DNA from: Drosophila persimilis | Taxonomy: Eukaryota; Arthropoda; Insecta; Diptera; Drosophilidae | Reading direction: 5' to 3' | DNA length: 64,000 nucleotides | Assembly (NCBI RefSeq): GCF_003286085.1 | Contig: NW_020825294.1 | Span: 3,224,001-3,288,000 of the forward strand | Shown here: in pieces, positions 13,312 to 24,311 of the stretch | How positions within the stretch are numbered: the first letter of the stretch is position 1 | Layout: each line of letters begins with the position of its first letter | Notes under the pieces: model-generated | The model's database searches: none | Told to the model about the DNA's origin: nothing | What the model saw: the letters and a program-made list of their open reading frames with translations, nothing else | Made by a program: the position numbers and the translations under genes

Positions 13312-13648
13312 TTAATAGCCGTCACACAATACAAAGTGTTCTGAGCAGTTGCCCTTAATAACTTCTTTATTTTTTAAACCTGTTTGATTCAGATATATTT
13401 CGATTAATTTTGTATTACTCTGTAAGGCCTTATGTCTTACCTGGCTCATTATATTTGCTGGCAAAACATACAATCGTATTCACTTCACATTCGGGCACAT
13501 GCTGCCAGCAATAATCCAAATATATACAGTGGCTGTTGGGACCCCTATCGTCGCAAAGTTCTTGGCATTTTCTGTTCCTCCATTGTCCAGTCGAAGCTTG
13601 AAGAGAGGCCAACAGAAGAACGGCTAGAAACAATAGCTGCAACTTCAT
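13312..13648 (-). CDS. Small secreted eight-cysteine protein, copy A (two exons)
   Basis: Coding segments are 13441-13648 and 13312-13379 on the minus strand, joined across a 61-bp intron (donor GTAAGAC, acceptor AAACAG, phase 1), giving 91 aa. A signal peptide (MKLQLLFLAVLLLASLQAS) is followed by cysteines spaced C-x3-C-x8-C-x5-C-x6-C-x6-C-x19-C-x6-C. I chose the ATG at 13648: copy B starts at the same place after the same CCACCATGAAG context, and an ATG further upstream (13684) lies close to the expected transcription start. Unlike its relatives it has no intron in the signal peptide. The even number of cysteines suggests four disulphides in an extracellular peptide. Function is unknown; expression in an accessory gland or salivary gland would fit but is not shown. 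Confidence 0.8.
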
Positions 13649-13714
13649 GGTGGAAGAAACCTTTGGTACTATAGCTGGAGACATGGTTTTACTTGGAACT
13701 TATTGCCGCTCGTT

Positions 13715-13732
13715 TTTGTAACGGATCAGCTA
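13715..13732 (-). promoter_or_regulatory. Upstream element shared with copy B
   Basis: Read on the minus strand the site is TAGCTGATCCGTTACAAA. Copy B has TAGCTAATCCGTTGCAAA in the matching place (14533-14550), two differences in 18. Similarity continues farther upstream in both (ACAATTAT then CCATGA on the + strand). The block may be a binding site for a shared regulator or simply residual homology from the duplication. Confidence 0.5.
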
Positions 13733-14073
13733 TGCCTGTTAATACAATTATTCCATGACTCTCTACCGAGATCTGTTTAGTTCCTAAGGTACACGTGCAT
13801 TTGGCAAATGTTTAATCAATCTTCAAATACCCGTTTTTTGCCTTTGCAAATGATTTGGAAAAATTCTTGTATATCTTCTGTAGCCAAAAGAAAATAAGAA
13901 AACGATGAAGTTCATGCCCCATTTCGAAAGCTTAATTCATTCTGCGATTAGAGATCTAGAGGCCCTTTCCAGCAGTACCTCGAGGGTTTCGAATTGTATT
14001 TAGTAAATTTCTTATAAACAGCAAATCCGATCAGATCTGTATCTTCGGTAAAACTCATGGCATTAAATATATT

Positions 14074-14478
14074 TTAGAGATGTATTTTCTTCTTACACTT
14101 GGGTTGTTTGTCGAGACAATTCTCTGACAAAGAATATAGAAGCTTTACATCAGCTAAAAACAAAAAGAGACAAAAGTTGATCTATAAATCTCTGTCTTAG
14201 GGGTATTACCCACCATGTCCTACGTCGATAGCGCACTGTAGCTTGTTGAAATAACATTGAGGGACCATCGGACCGTAACAACCTACACCCTTTTCGCAAT
14301 AGTCCGACTTCTCCGTCGAATTATTGTCACACAAATTTTTGCAATCTTCTATCGTCTTACTCGCAACGAGTCCGATTAGAGCTTGAGGATATAAGAGAGG
14401 GAATTTATATAGGGAATAGCTATAGATCTGGATCTTGATGGATAGACTACCTGTTAAGATCAATACGTGCAACTTCAT
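14074..14478 (-). CDS. Small secreted eight-cysteine protein, copy B (three exons)
   Basis: Exons are 14451-14478, 14214-14381 and 14074-14153 on the minus strand, with introns of 69 and 60 bp (donors GTAGTC and GTGGGT; acceptors CTCAAG and TTTTAG), both phase 1; the product is 91 aa. The 28-nt first exon encodes MKLHVLILT, and the rest of the signal peptide (ALIGLVAS) is in exon 2. Cysteine spacing is C-x3-C-x10-C-x5-C-x7-C-x6-C-x18-C-x6-C. Ignoring the introns, the genomic frame looks like an unrelated 90-aa protein, so an automated intronless call would be wrong at both ends. A TATAAAAA box lies 36 bp upstream of the ATG. Exon 2 is exactly the length of exon 2 in copy C. Confidence 0.85.
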
Positions 14479-14513
14479 GGTGGTAGAACACTCGAATAGC
14501 GTGATGAGTGAGG

Positions 14514-14521
14514 TTTTTATA
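14514..14521 (-). promoter_or_regulatory. TATA box of copy B
   Basis: TATAAAAA on the minus strand. With a start site about 25-30 bp downstream it leaves a leader of roughly 10-15 nt before the ATG at 14478. The strong TATA suits a tissue-specific, highly expressed secreted product. Confidence 0.65.
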
Positions 14522-14558
14522 GCCTCGACTCATTTGCAACGGATTAGCTATACAATTA

Positions 14559-14653
14559 TACCATGAATATTTCCAATTTGGAGGGAAGGGAAGGGAGATC
14601 CCTTATGGAAAGAAGATTACTTCCATAACTCCACTTTGGAAATATTCATGGTA
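14559..14653. repeat. Nested inverted repeats between copies B and C
   Basis: Outer arms of 18 bp match perfectly (14559-14576 TACCATGAATATTTCCAA, and its complement at 14636-14653). Inside them 14603-14610 (TTATGGAA) pairs with 14621-14628 (TTCCATAA). The unit of about 95 bp lies upstream of copy B's promoter and just past the end of copy C. It could fold as a cruciform or be a tiny palindromic insertion. Confidence 0.75.
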
Positions 14654-14714
14654 CATTAAATGTCAAACTATATATTGAAAATGTATATTTAAAAATATAA
14701 ATCGTTCTTTAGCG

Positions 14715-15103
14715 TTAAAAGTGGGATACAATATTATCACATTTGGGTTCCTTGTCCTTGCAATTCTCCTCGAAAGTAGATAGAACCTCTGCTGGATCTA
14801 CAAAAAAATTTAAAAGGTTCGATTTGCGGCCATATAGCAATGATACCTGGACCCACCTTGACCCCCGTGTTTGACAATACATTTGATCTGGTCCACCATA
14901 CATTGGGGGATCATAATGTAACATTGGCTTTCCTGTACGCAGTACTGCGACATCTCTGTGGAATCTTTTTTGCACCATTGTTCGCATTCTTCTATCGGCT
15001 TACCCGCAGCGAGTGCGATCAGAGCTTGAAAAAGGGTTTGATAGTTAGAGATACTGATTCAGATGGATAGATTACCTGCTAGAATTATCAGAGGCAACTT
15101 CAT
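14715..15103 (-). CDS. Small secreted eight-cysteine protein, copy C (three exons)
   Basis: Exons are 15076-15103, 14857-15024 and 14715-14797 on the minus strand, with introns of 51 and 59 bp (donors GTAATC and GTGGGT; acceptors TTCAAG and TTGTAG), both phase 1; the product is 92 aa. The signal peptide is MKLPLIILAALIALAAG. Cysteine spacing is C-x3-C-x10-C-x5-C-x6-C-x6-C-x19-C-x6-C. The C-terminal motif ENCKDKEPKC is close to copy B (ENCLDKQPKC) and to the giant protein (GECHIIGKEPWC). The unspliced frame reads through exon 2 into intron 2 and joins exon 3 out of context, which hides the true start and signal peptide. Confidence 0.85.
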
Positions 15104-15150
15104 GGTTATGGAAGTCTCGACTGACGTGGGGATAAGATGGAATTGGGGCA

Positions 15151-15156
15151 TTTATA
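15151..15156 (-). promoter_or_regulatory. TATA box of copy C
   Basis: GGTATAAATG on the minus strand, 47 bp upstream of the ATG at 15103, matches copy B's layout. The ATCCGTT element shared by A and B is absent upstream; its expected place is taken by the LINE-like remnant that begins at about 15180. Confidence 0.6.
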
Positions 15157-15179
15157 CCCCCCAGATAATTAGAGACTAT

Positions 15180-15257
15180 ATGCGCGGGCACACCTGCCCG
15201 ACGTGCCCGACCTGCGGTCTAGATGAGATCGGAGATCATATACTCTTCACCTGCTGA
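15180..15257 (+). mobile_element. LINE zinc-knuckle remnant
   Basis: The + strand reads RGHTCPTCPTCGLDEIGDHI followed by LFTC and a stop. The C-x2-C-x8-H-x4-C pattern with an upstream GH is the zinc knuckle at the C-terminal end of ORF2 in non-LTR retrotransposons of the R1/LOA/I type. Only this short motif is readable; no reverse transcriptase is left around it and downstream homology is not visible to me. The clade is uncertain. Confidence 0.4.
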
Positions 15258-18200
15258 CAAGCTAGATGGTGTACAGCGAAGACTACTGGTCGAGAAGGTG
15301 TCTAGGACGGGTCTCCCTAGCTGCAAAGCAGACCTTCAGGCATTCCTTCTGTCCTTCTTCATCCCACCCTTGGGATATTTTTCACTTATCCAAAGTTATA
15401 ATATTCGATCTCATCTTTCCAGCGTATCCGCTTAATAGTTTTAGATATAAATACTGCTAAAAAAAAGGTCTAAACCCATAGCAGATGGGCCTTTCAGTGG
15501 AGTGGAGCTCAGGCCAAGGCTTTTTATTACCTGTTTGATTTTTCACGGCTTTTAGGGATCAGCTATTCCAGTGCTTATGTGGACTCACGTGCTTGGCATA
15601 CCCTTCGCCCTTGTGTTCTCAGTAAAATAAAAGAAAGGGGGGAAAAGAAAAAGCCGCGACATTGCCATACTGTGTACAGAGTGCCGCCACCAGTCGGACA
15701 GCGTGCGGAGTGCAGAGTGGGAGTGTGGCACGTGGATCGTTCGTTGAAAGCGGCGTTACAGCACAAAAACAAAAAAAAAAGAGAAAGAAAGAAAAAGAAC
15801 GTGCCGGTGCATTGGGGAAAGGGCAGAAGGCCCTGCCGTAGGGCATCTGCCGTCGAGTGCAATATTTGTCTATGAAAAGGAAGCCGTGACAACTGTAGGG
15901 GAACTGTGGAAAAACCGGTAACCCTCACCACCCCCCACCCGTGGCCGGACAGGCGTCGCGGCTTGTATTGCGGGCTGCATTGCCAATATAATGCCCCGCA
16001 ACGGATGCATTGCAGTTGCTTAATAAAGCTTTAACAAAAAATGTCGAGAGGGCCTCCCTCGGTGGCTGAAACAGCAAAATATTTAAGTGATGGATTGGCA
16101 TGGAAAGTTACCTTTTTTCTACAGAATATTGTATATAAAAATATGCGTGCCTCTCTCTCTGTGTGTGATTGGGGGGTATAAAAATATCTGAGGGGGCTTA
16201 GCTCTGGTTTTTATACCAAAAGAAAAAAAAGGGATTGGGGACTGTCTTTTAAAAATAAAATTGAGGATCTTTAAAGATATCGATGCTGTTTGATTGGTCT
16301 CCGGTTTGTGGTGTTTTTATTAGGGAATAAATATTTGGGGCAATTTAATTGGAGTTTCAGTAGCTTTAATGGTATTTATGGAACACCCCTAAGCCATTAA
16401 GAACCGGGAACTGGGTTTTGTTAGATCTAAAAAGGGTCTAATATTGTACATGGTTTTGGATACATGGTCTTTAGGGAATCAAAGATCCCTCCTTCATGCC
16501 TTTTCTCCTTACGAAAACTTTCTCTCCCTTGTCCACTAAACAAAATCAACAATCAAAGAAAATCTATTTCTGCAACATTTTGTAGTTACAATCAGCATTT
16601 CCTTCTTCAATATTTGTATCGATAAAAAACCCGAGACCTCCACAAAACCAAAGTCGTAGCCGTCATAGCAATCACATTTTGTCAGTAAACAGCGGCATAA
16701 ACTTTTCCAGCAACTTCCTTCCGTTTAGTGCTTGGACCGGGCCGGACCGGGCCGGGCCACCCATTCTTTTCTTTGCAAGACTTGGGCCACATTAAAGTCT
16801 CCTAACTTTTTGGTAGACCCCAGCGATGGCGGCCGGGGGGAACTCCATGAATTATGTAGAATTTATCCAAAAGCTTTTCGGGGGAAAAACGATCGATGTT
16901 GGTCGGGTGCCCTGCAGTGGCAGGGGCCTTGAAGATGTTTTTTGTTGCCAGGAAAAGCTAAAAAAAGAAAAGATAGAGAAACCAACAAATTGTTGGCAAG
17001 TTTTGTAGCGCAGAAGCCTAGGACTAGGAGTAGGACTAGGACTAGGACTAGGACACAGAGGCATAGAAAATGGCACAATAAACACTGAACGCATATAAAA
17101 GGACATTCGAGTTCATTTGTTCGGCGCGTTTGCGGTGTGGCAATGGTCTAAAGGATGCAGAAGGTCTGCTGAGGGGGCACGGGGCACGAGGACTAGGAAT
17201 GGTAGTGGCCAGTGGGCGTGTCGGATCGGGTCGACTGGTGCATTGTATGTACTCCCTGCTGTTGCTGCTTCTGCTGTTAAAAACAATGCCACGACGGCGT
17301 GGCACCGAAAAATAGCTGCAACAAACTTTTGCAAACTATACAATTGCATAAAATCGTAAAAAATTTATAGGGAATACATGGGCGCTCTAGGGATGGAAGG
17401 GATTCTCTCTCCCTCTTCCTCTCCCTCTACCTCTCTCTCGTCTCTTGAAAACAGGAGCTGGAACAAGAACAAGCACAATTGTTGCCATTGCAATGGAGAG
17501 GCGTTCGCAAAAAACGACCAAAAAAGATATAACTACATAGGCGACTGTGTAATTGCGCTGCAAAATGCAACCAAAACAATGCACAAAGGGCTGGAGGGAG
17601 GGGGGAGAGGGGGTGTGTGGAAAATAAATAAATAAAGTCAATATGTAGAGCGAAAAAAAATGTTGTTGACACAAATTAAACAATCTACCCCGGAAAAAAG
17701 GATGTATCTCATTGCGTAGCCACGCGTTGGGATCCTTAATTCGATTAGCCCGCCATCTTGATGGTTAAGATGCAGGCCACTTTTGTCAGGGGAATTCGTA
17801 TTCAGGGTTCCCGTTTTTGTAGGCGGGATAGGAAAAAAGTGTGTTTAATCTGTATCTGTATAACTATCTGTTCTTCATCTGTAAGAATTAATGGATATTT
17901 AAGGAAAGTATCTTTAACCGCATTGAGATAAATAAATTTATGGACTCTTTATTTTGTGGGAAATATGTTTTCTTGGTGTCCTGTTTGTTAGGAAATTAAT
18001 TGAAAAATCGCTGTTAATCCATTTTATCGGTAAGAATATCTATATGCGATATAGTGGAATGCATTCGATTTGTCGGTATATGTATATCTAATAGGAAAAT
18101 GGGAAATAATATTATTAAATATATTTTTGTATGTACATATTTATCAATCATTATTAAGAAGAAATCGTAGAGAGCGGACCTATTTTTATATTAATTTTTT

Positions 18201-20325
18201 TCATATTTTATTGTATTTTTTTTTCTTTCTAATTGTTTATTTAATTGTATTTTTTTAAATTTTTATTTTATTGTATTTTGTATTATTATTTGATTGTATT
18301 TTTTTATTATTATTTTATTGTATTTTTTATTATTATTTTATTGTATTTTTTGTATTATTACTGTATTTTATTTTTGTTTTTCTGATTTTATTGTATATAT
18401 TTTTATTTTTTCTGGTAGTTTTTGTATTTTATTGTATTTATTTTTAGTTTATTAAATTTTTTATATATATATTTTTTTTTTGGAGCTTGTACTATTTATG
18501 TTGTATATTAATTTTTGTATTATTCATTATTTTGTTGTTATTATCCTTTTTTTATTTTCAGTTCTCTTATGTTTTGTTATTTTTTTATTATTCTTAATTT
18601 TTATTTGAATACTTAATCCCACTGCCCCAAGTTAAAGCGTATTATTATTGAGTTAGTCTCATTATTTTATTTTTATTCGGAATTAAATATATTTAATAAA
18701 CGAATTTTTGTAGTATAATTTCTTGCATACACAGTTTATTTTTAAAACACTTCCACACTATGGTTCAAATACCTCAGTTCGATCTATCTATCTATCTATG
18801 TATTTATCTATAATCAGTTTAAGTTGGATTTCCTCTCCCATCTTCAAAGTTTCAAGGCAGTCGTCTCTCTTTTTGTAAGTGTTCCTTCTAAGCCAAAAGC
18901 TGTTTAGCCACAATTTCTCTGGAGTACTTAATCATATCTTCTTTATAGCTTCTTCTTAAGCATCCCACACAATCGCACTCGCACTCGCACCATTCATCAT
19001 TCAGATTTGCCCCCGTTCATAATGTGGTTTTTAGTCTAGAGTCCAATCTACCTACCAGTTCGTGCATACCCCCAAAGCCTAAACATAATTTGTATTGTGC
19101 TCCACTGTACTTGGCTCAGAGCGGAGAAAAACTGCAAATGAACTTGGACCGTGTTCCGTTCGTGCCACCCCGCAGGTTGTTGCGACTCCAATTCGGGGTT
19201 CGGTGACGGGCTGGACGGGTTGGACGGGTTTCGCAGACTCTCCTCTGGCACCGCATGTTGTCGCTTAGCCTCGGGTCTCCTTTTTCTATTGCTTTCTTTC
19301 ACACTTTTATATATTTTTTGTGGCAACCGAAAGCAAAGAAAAAAATATATATATAACGCCCCGGCATGTTAAGCCAATATTTTGTGGCTGCTGCTTAAAG
19401 TTATTCAAAGCTCTGTGTGTGCGCGGGGCTTTGTGTTTCACTTCTTTTTTTTGTTTTGTTTTTTCGCGGTTTTCCCCAAGTCTCGCCGACTCAGCGAAAA
19501 AGAGAAAAACAATTAACCCGCGCAGCAACTACGGAATCCGGAATAAACCAGATGGAACTGGAACCCCCAGCCAACCTGAACACAAACGCTGATGAACCTC
19601 TCGCTGAGGAGCAACAAAATCAAAAAAAAAAAAAAAAAAACAACGTTGAGAAAACGAAGCACCCGCATTGACTGGTCACAGATTTTTCTAGTTTTTATTG
19701 CGCCACTCCCGCCTGGGTGGGGGGAGGGGGGGTGTCCCAGAGGTTCAGTCCTTGGGTAAATGTCCAGAGGATGATTCCTGGGGAAATACTGCCTCTGCCT
19801 CTGCCTCTGCCTGCCCGCGAGAGGTGAGGTATGAATGTCCGCTTAGTCCGCGGGACATTTTTGTGCCGCTTGGCGGTTTGAACTCTTTTTATGCCATTCC
19901 ATTTTTTGCGCTGGGTGGGAGTCCGCACCACACATGCGAGTACTACACATAAATTGTGCACCGCTGACATGGTGTCAACCTCAACCCTAGCCACACGGCG
20001 GCCATGGAGCAGAAGTTTTCTCGTTCTGGAATGGATATATAGAGAGATAGTTGGAGGAATAGAAAAACCAAAAAAAAAAAAGGCGGAGCTAGTTTTGGCA
20101 ACAGAACGAAAGGGTAGAGGATCCCCACAGACACCTAATCACACTTCTTAGGGGGCGATTTTTCGATTAAAGAATACTAAAAAGATCTTGGGCTTTAGAG
20201 AAAAGGATAAGCAGGCCATCATATGAAATTTGTTACTGAAAGGCCTAAAACTATATAAAAATTCTGAAATCAGTCGATTTAGAATCGATAATTAATCGAA
20301 ATGACAAAAAATCGATCTATAGAAA
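15258..20325. other. Non-coding region, 15.3-20.3 kb
   Basis: No supported gene. There is a T-rich block at 18180-18480 built from degenerate ATTTTATTGTATTTTTT units. Simple repeats include a CTAGGA hexamer run (17018-17053), a CTATCTAT tract near 18783-18798 and a CTGCCT hexamer run near 19794-19820. Open frames here are low-complexity and lack splice or start context. Confidence 0.6.
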
Positions 20326-21035
20326 TCGACTGAATAGGAAAAATAATCCATGCAGACCATTTTCTTTGATTTAAATTAAATAAATCGGTAAACAAATCTA
20401 TACAAAATGGATAAAAAATCGATTACTATGTAAATAATATCGATATCGCATAAATATATAGATTTCTTTAAAATGGTTTGAAAGGGAAACCTGGAGACCA
20501 AAGGAAAAGGAAAATACTCCCGATTATTCATTCAAATAAAAAGTTGAATAATCCATGGAGACAATTTCCTTTCTTGTAAAATAAATAAATCGGTAAAAAA
20601 TCGATAAAAAATATACAAAAATCGATTATCATATGAATATTATCGTTATCGCATAAACACATCGATTTCCTTACTATTTTAATTATAAACAATTTTCATT
20701 GAAGTTTAAATGGAGGGAAAGTGAAACCTAGAGACCAAAGGAAAACCCATCGATACAGGGAAAATTCCCGATTATTCATTCAAATAAAAAGTTGAATAAT
20801 CCATGGAGACAATTTCCTTTCTTGTAAATTAAATAAATCGGTAATAAAATCGATAAAAATATATAAAAATCGATTATCATATGAATAATATCGTTATCGC
20901 AGAAATATATCGATTTCTTTACTATTTTAATTATGAACAAGTTTCATTGAAGTTTAAATGGATGGAAAGTGAAACCTAGAGCCCAAAGGAAAAGGAAAAC
21001 CCATCGATACAGGGAAAACTTCCGATTATTTGAAA
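20326..21035. repeat. CGAT-rich tandem array, three long units
   Basis: Three imperfect copies are anchored by AATAATCCATG at 20342, 20547 and about 20795, giving unit lengths of about 205, 248 and 254 bp. Each unit carries GGAGACAATTTCCTTT-like, AAATAAATCGGTA and ATCGATTATCATATGAATA-like blocks, and the array has more than a dozen ATCGA/TCGAT sites, including a perfect TATCGATA at 20438-20445. Copies 2 and 3 are nearly identical, copy 1 more diverged. CGATA clusters are the signature of BEAF-32/DREF binding, so the array could be a boundary or satellite-like element. Confidence 0.8.
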
Positions 21036-22180
21036 GCAAACATTAATTGAAATGGAAAGTTGAATGAAAAGCGAATGATATTCAAACGCCAAAAATGGAA
21101 GGGACATCAATCATTCGTATGCCATGGATTATGCCCCTCCGCTGTTGTGTAATGAGCGGATTCCCATGACTTTCCTCATCCTCTAATTCCCTTTTGTGCG
21201 ACTAGAGTCAATAATTAACGGATACGCCTCATTTGCCGGCGAATGCTGGCTAAAGCCTCAAACCTCATTAGAGAAGACCCTGAAATCAAGGCACACATAT
21301 CAAGATACGATACGCGATACGTACAGAAGATACGCTGAATGTGTTTGTGTGTGTGTGACACTGTAAGCTGTGACTTGTATCTGTATCTGTATCTGTTTCT
21401 GTTTCCGTATCTGCATCTGTAGCTCTGACTGTTTTTGTATTTGTACAAGTATCCTTGTATCACTGTATCGGCAACTGCAATTTGTATCTGCTGTATCGGT
21501 GCATACACGTTGTATCTATGTATCTGTGTGTGATTTTAATGAGCTTACATGGCATAAGTAATTTAAATTGAGACCACTTGCGAGCAAAATGAGCTCGAAA
21601 TGCTCTATACCTCAAGTGGAAAGAGTTGAATGGAATACCAATGGCGGGGCGGAGCGGCAGCCACGGCAAGTGGCAAGTGCTTGCGGCATGGATCGACGGG
21701 GCTACTCGGCTATAATGTGGGAGTGCCGGTTGGTTGGCTCCTGCCGTCTGCTCGCTCGTTCAGCTAAATGAATAAACTTTTTCCGCTGCATACTCTTTTG
21801 GGCGGTAAATAGTGTTAAAGTTCACACATTTGATTTGTTTTTTTATGTGTGTGTGTGTGTTTTTTTTTGTTTTTTTTTGGTATTTCAGTTTTTCCGTTCC
21901 GCTTCTCCCCCTCGCAGTGTGCTTCCTTCATTCACATTCCACTTGACTCCTGTGTGTGTGTGTGTGTTGACTGTTTTTTAGCATTCACAAATTTTTTGAC
22001 AACATTTGTTCCTCGCAAAATAGTTTTTCCATTATGGCGGCGGCGGCGGTGCATGCTGGCTGCTGATGGGGGGCATGGTAATGGAGGGGGGGGGCGGGGG
22101 GTCTGCCACGTATATAAAGTAACCGAAACAACAAAAGTGTAAATTAGCTTTTGGCTGTTGTTGACGTTGTTGGGTTATTT

Positions 22181-22290
22181 GTATACCCCGTTAATCGTTG
22201 TGGAAAATGGGAGTATATTCTTTAAATTTCAAACGTCATTATGTAGAATATATGCCTTTTTGATCTGTATGAATATTAGCTACTATAAGG
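22181..22290. mobile_element. Degenerate end of an INE/Helentron-like element
   Basis: GTATACCCCGTTAATCG followed by a GGAAAATGGGAGTATA-like stretch resembles the common Drosophila INE terminus (GTATACCCGTTACTCG, then an AAAGGGTATAC-type return). An AATATAT...TTGATC segment follows, as in those elements. It is strongly diverged, and no second end could be identified. Confidence 0.3.
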
Positions 22291-23677
22291 GCTAGAGCAT
22301 ACTTTTCTGGTTTCACTTTGGATCAAAAAAGAACAGATTTTTACATTTTATCGCTTATAAAAAGGTCTTTATCCACGAAGATATATCAAAAATTGTGTGA
22401 TGATGAGCAGAACTAAAATGGAACACCTTTCCAGTAGTTAAGGCATTGTCTGGCCACCTGTTCTACAGGTCCTCCAAGTCGTGAAAACGTAGCAAAACGT
22501 TACCAGCAGATCAGTCTGGGCTAAAGCGTTCAGCATTCGTTCTAACGATCTTTTCAGGTCCATCTTAAATGAAGAAAACATATACCTTCCTTACAAGGGT
22601 AGGATTCTATAGCATTTACTCATAGTTCAGGCCCTGTTCAGGCAAGACCTGTACCTACTGAAGTTTAAAAGATACATCTAAATCCTAAAGCCTCTGCTGT
22701 ATATGCAGGCCCCCCTTGGACTACCAGGTACCTCATAGGTCGAGGCAATCGAGAGCTCTTTATTGTTGGTCTCTGGGTTTGAGCTCGTTCTCTGGCTCGA
22801 TCTGGTTCTGGCTCTGGCTCTGGCTCTGACTCCCGGCTGCTGTTCAAGGGAAAACTTTGTCATTTGGTTTTAATAAAAACACTTGCACAATCACACTCGC
22901 TTTTGCCTCATCCACACACTCGCTCAAATGCACTCTCACACTTACCCGTGCCCTTTCCTTCCCCTTCCCTTCCCCTTCCCGGCCCACCCCATCCCATCCC
23001 ATCCATGCCTGATGCGGCACTTCATTTGCGCCGTTGCAAGTAGGAAAAGTTCTGTTTGAAGGGCTTTTCGGGGTTATTTTTGGGCTCTGTATTTAGATTG
23101 GAAGGCCCCGTAGAGGAGGGTCCTGCTCCTGACACGCCAGAAACAACAGGCAAAGCCCACAGCTCCGACAGCAACCACAAAGTTTATTTAGAAATTAAAA
23201 ATGTGCTGAGCCCTTGAGCACCCGTGAGCAAGGCCTTGCACCGAAAGTACTCGTACTTACTTGTAATTCGAGTGGGTAGAAAAGCTGCTCTCAAAACATG
23301 TAGTTAATAATAATTTGCAGTTGCAAATGAAGAAAATAAGTTCCCAGAATATCAGAGTGCGGGTTTTAAGCCTATGGCTGCGATGCAAACGATCCGTTTT
23401 GTAGGCGTATCTATGGGTTCTCTCTTTGTTTTACTTTTAAGAGGGTTATTAAATCTATTAGTGTAACAGGAAAGACAAATCAGGCAGGTAATAGTCCCTA
23501 CACCTTCGTTCTTGGATAGTCTACCACAAGATTCAACATAATGAGGTTTCATTAACTGATTCTAGCTGGGCTAACTGACCCAACTTCTGTACCTTTTTTT
23601 AAAGTTTAATGAAATTAAATGTCACAATTTTGTGATGCTAAAAAAAAACATTGCCTTGATCGTGTAGCCGCTATAGA

Positions 23678-24311
23678 ATGCTGGAGCTTGTTAAGAAGAG
23701 ACGCTGGGAAGAGATGACAGCCCCCGATCGTGAGAAACAGCAGACCAAACCTGATAAAAAACAAAAACTACCTATTCAATTTCGGAAGCTTCAACAGGAA
23801 ATCGAGGAGCTTGATAAGAGCCGTAAGCTCTTGCCGATATAAAATCGCATAATGTCAATATTCAGCAGAAAAATCACGAGCTCTATCGTCAGTACTCCCA
23901 AGTGGCCCAGGCTTCTTGTGAAGTTTATCAACTTCTACGACAGTTGGAAGAGCAGATCTCCAAAAATTCGGCCCTAGAAGTGAAGGAGAAATTAACTAAA
24001 GTAATCATTAAGGAACACCAAATTGCAGATCCTGAGAAAGACCATGGGCTTCTCCACAATGTTGTTGAAAAGCTGGAATACAAAAAGCAAATGTACTATC
24101 TGCTGGAAAAAGTTGATTACCTTTATTCCAATATTACTTGTTCCATTTGCCAAGCTCCATGGACATCCGCGGGGGAACATCGCTTGGCAAAAGATGCATT
24201 CAGGAACTCCCTGAATGCCCAACATGCGGATTGACAATTCGTTCAACAGGAAAGAGCATCATCATCATCATCGGATCAGCTTTTCTGGTATATCACTTTA
24301 TAACCGTTTAG
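23678..24311 (+). pseudogene. Broken coiled-coil RING-finger gene (RFWD3-type RING family)
   Basis: An intronless frame opens at 23678 (MLELVKKRRWEEMTAPDREK) and continues into a coiled coil, with IQFRKLQQEIEELDKSRK. It then shifts frame near 23830 (stop at 23840-23842) and resumes in frame 1 with LADIKSHNVNIQQKNHELYR and a long heptad-like stretch. Next comes a half RING finger, TCSICQAPWTSAGEHRL. A second shift near 24185 leads to GKRCIQELPECPTCGLTIR and a hydrophobic tail ending at 24309-24311. The central CGHLFG-type Cys/His segment of the RING is missing, so zinc binding is not possible. The arrangement (coiled coil, then C-x2-C-x-x-W-T-x-x-G-x-H-R) resembles small fly RING proteins related to RFWD3. 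With two shifts and a deleted core this host-derived copy is almost certainly dead. Confidence 0.6.

Noticed and set aside
13649-13684. Upstream ATG for copy A adding 12 residues
   Set aside because: The longer start would bury the signal peptide, lies close to the expected transcription start, and the downstream ATG matches the starts of copies B and C.
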